Shown one piece after another: positions 63,746 to 64,000 of a stretch of DNA of 64,000 bases (positions are counted from its first letter, which is position 1; every line of letters starts with the position of its first letter). The translations under genes were made by a program, and so were the position numbers. Source of the DNA: Alistipes sp. (GTDB lineage: Bacteria; Bacteroidota; Bacteroidia; Bacteroidales; Rikenellaceae); NCBI GenBank assembly GCA_020026335.1, contig JAHHQO010000011.1, positions 1 to 64,000 on the forward strand, given 5' to 3'. The notes beneath the pieces were generated by a model. The model ran no database searches, was not told the DNA's origin, and saw only the letters and a list, made by a program, of their open reading frames with translations.

Positions 63746-64000
63746 CTATGCCACCGAGCACTCGATGCCCAGGGCACGCACACGCTCTGCGATGAGTTCC
63801 AAATCCTGCTTGCTCACCTTCTCGATGGTCTGGCACGGGGTATCGCGGTCCAACGAATAGACCATCACCTGACGGGGGTGGGTCTCCTCCACCAGCTTGA
63901 GCCATGCCGACACCTCCTCCTCGGTGGTGTTGTCGATTTTCTGCCCCTTGTACTCGCCACGCAGGAACATGGTCTGCATGATGAAATGACCGTCAAAACG
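63746..64000 (-). CDS. Radical SAM family protein, C-terminal part (cut by the window edge)
   Basis: Only the last 84 residues lie in the window; the frame stays open to base 64000 (RFDGHFIMQTMFLRGEYKG upstream of the internal Met at 63979). The pattern QTMFLRGEYKGQKIDNTT, then AWLKLVEETHPRQVMVYSLD, is the C-terminal end of a Bacteroidetes radical SAM protein, usually annotated simply as Fe-S oxidoreductase. The Cys motif would lie outside. The exact function cannot be stated. Confidence 0.7.
   Translation of the reverse strand, partial: RFDGHFIMQTMFLRGEYKGQKIDNTTEEEVSAWLKLVEETHPRQVMVYSLDRDTPCQTIEKVSKQDLELIAERVRALGIECSVA

Overview
The window looks like a stretch of chromosome from a gut-type Bacteroidales bacterium. 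The evidence is a SusC/SusD pair, many lipoproteins with a Cys lipobox, families largely confined to Bacteroidetes (DUF1735, DUF3575, DUF3868-like, DUF3078, WbqC-like, GH133), and AT-rich gaps carrying the Bacteroidetes -7 box TAnnTTTG, in four or five cases with a -33 TTTG (or near match) 18-20 nt upstream. A Rikenellaceae/Alistipes-like source is my guess from gene content and apparent GC; I did not compute GC or search a database. I see no tRNA, rRNA, CRISPR array, insertion sequence or prophage. It is a core region with a few accessory islands.

Layout. 0-1.4 kb: an aminopeptidase P. 1.5-8.6 kb: a four-gene polysaccharide-utilisation operon (SusC, SusD, GH18 endoglycosidase, DUF1735/LamG lipoprotein) that looks built to cut N-glycans of glycoproteins. 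9-18.9 kb: housekeeping genes (U32 protease-like, polyprenyl synthetase, ROK kinase, envelope proteins, recG, ispG, WbqC). 18.8-20.8 kb: a GH2 protein that seems to lack its acid/base Glu. 21-28.6 kb: cvpA-rsgA-trmH-aminotransferase, nfo, a DUF3078 protein, and an S41 protease overlapping a small membrane protein. 28.9-37.5 kb: two envelope systems of related design. One is a DUF3575/DUF3868/OmpA-TPR operon typical of fimbrial accessory loci but with no fimbrillin; the other is a single lipoprotein that seems to join the same kinds of domain. Between them lie a 1.1 kb mostly non-coding block, an endonuclease-like lipoprotein and deoC. 37.7-43.4 kb: rpsO-pnp, apbE, a diacylglycerol-kinase-like gene and an AraC regulator. 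43.5-44.8 kb: an ECF-sigma operon. 45.6-54.8 kb: a glycogen operon (fused GT3-GT35, GH133, GT4, GH57). 55-64 kb: hemW, pckA, an alpha/beta hydrolase, pyrH-tlpA-frr, dxs and the end of a radical SAM gene.

How the genes work together. Dxs, IspG and the polyprenyl synthetase are steps of one isoprenoid route. The glycogen operon holds synthesis and breakdown enzymes together and probably runs on UDP-glucose, since no ADP-glucose pyrophosphorylase is present. PckA and the ROK kinase are further central-carbon genes. The parts I would look at first are the basic Lys/Thr/Arg repeat tails shared by two glycogen enzymes, the GH2 without an acid/base residue, the shortened insert domain of IspG, the fimbria-like envelope operon without a fimbrial subunit, the small DSL/DSV-repeat membrane protein tied to the S41 protease, and the -7 boxes lying 4-6 nt from the start codons of recG, hemW and dxs, which predict leaderless mRNAs.
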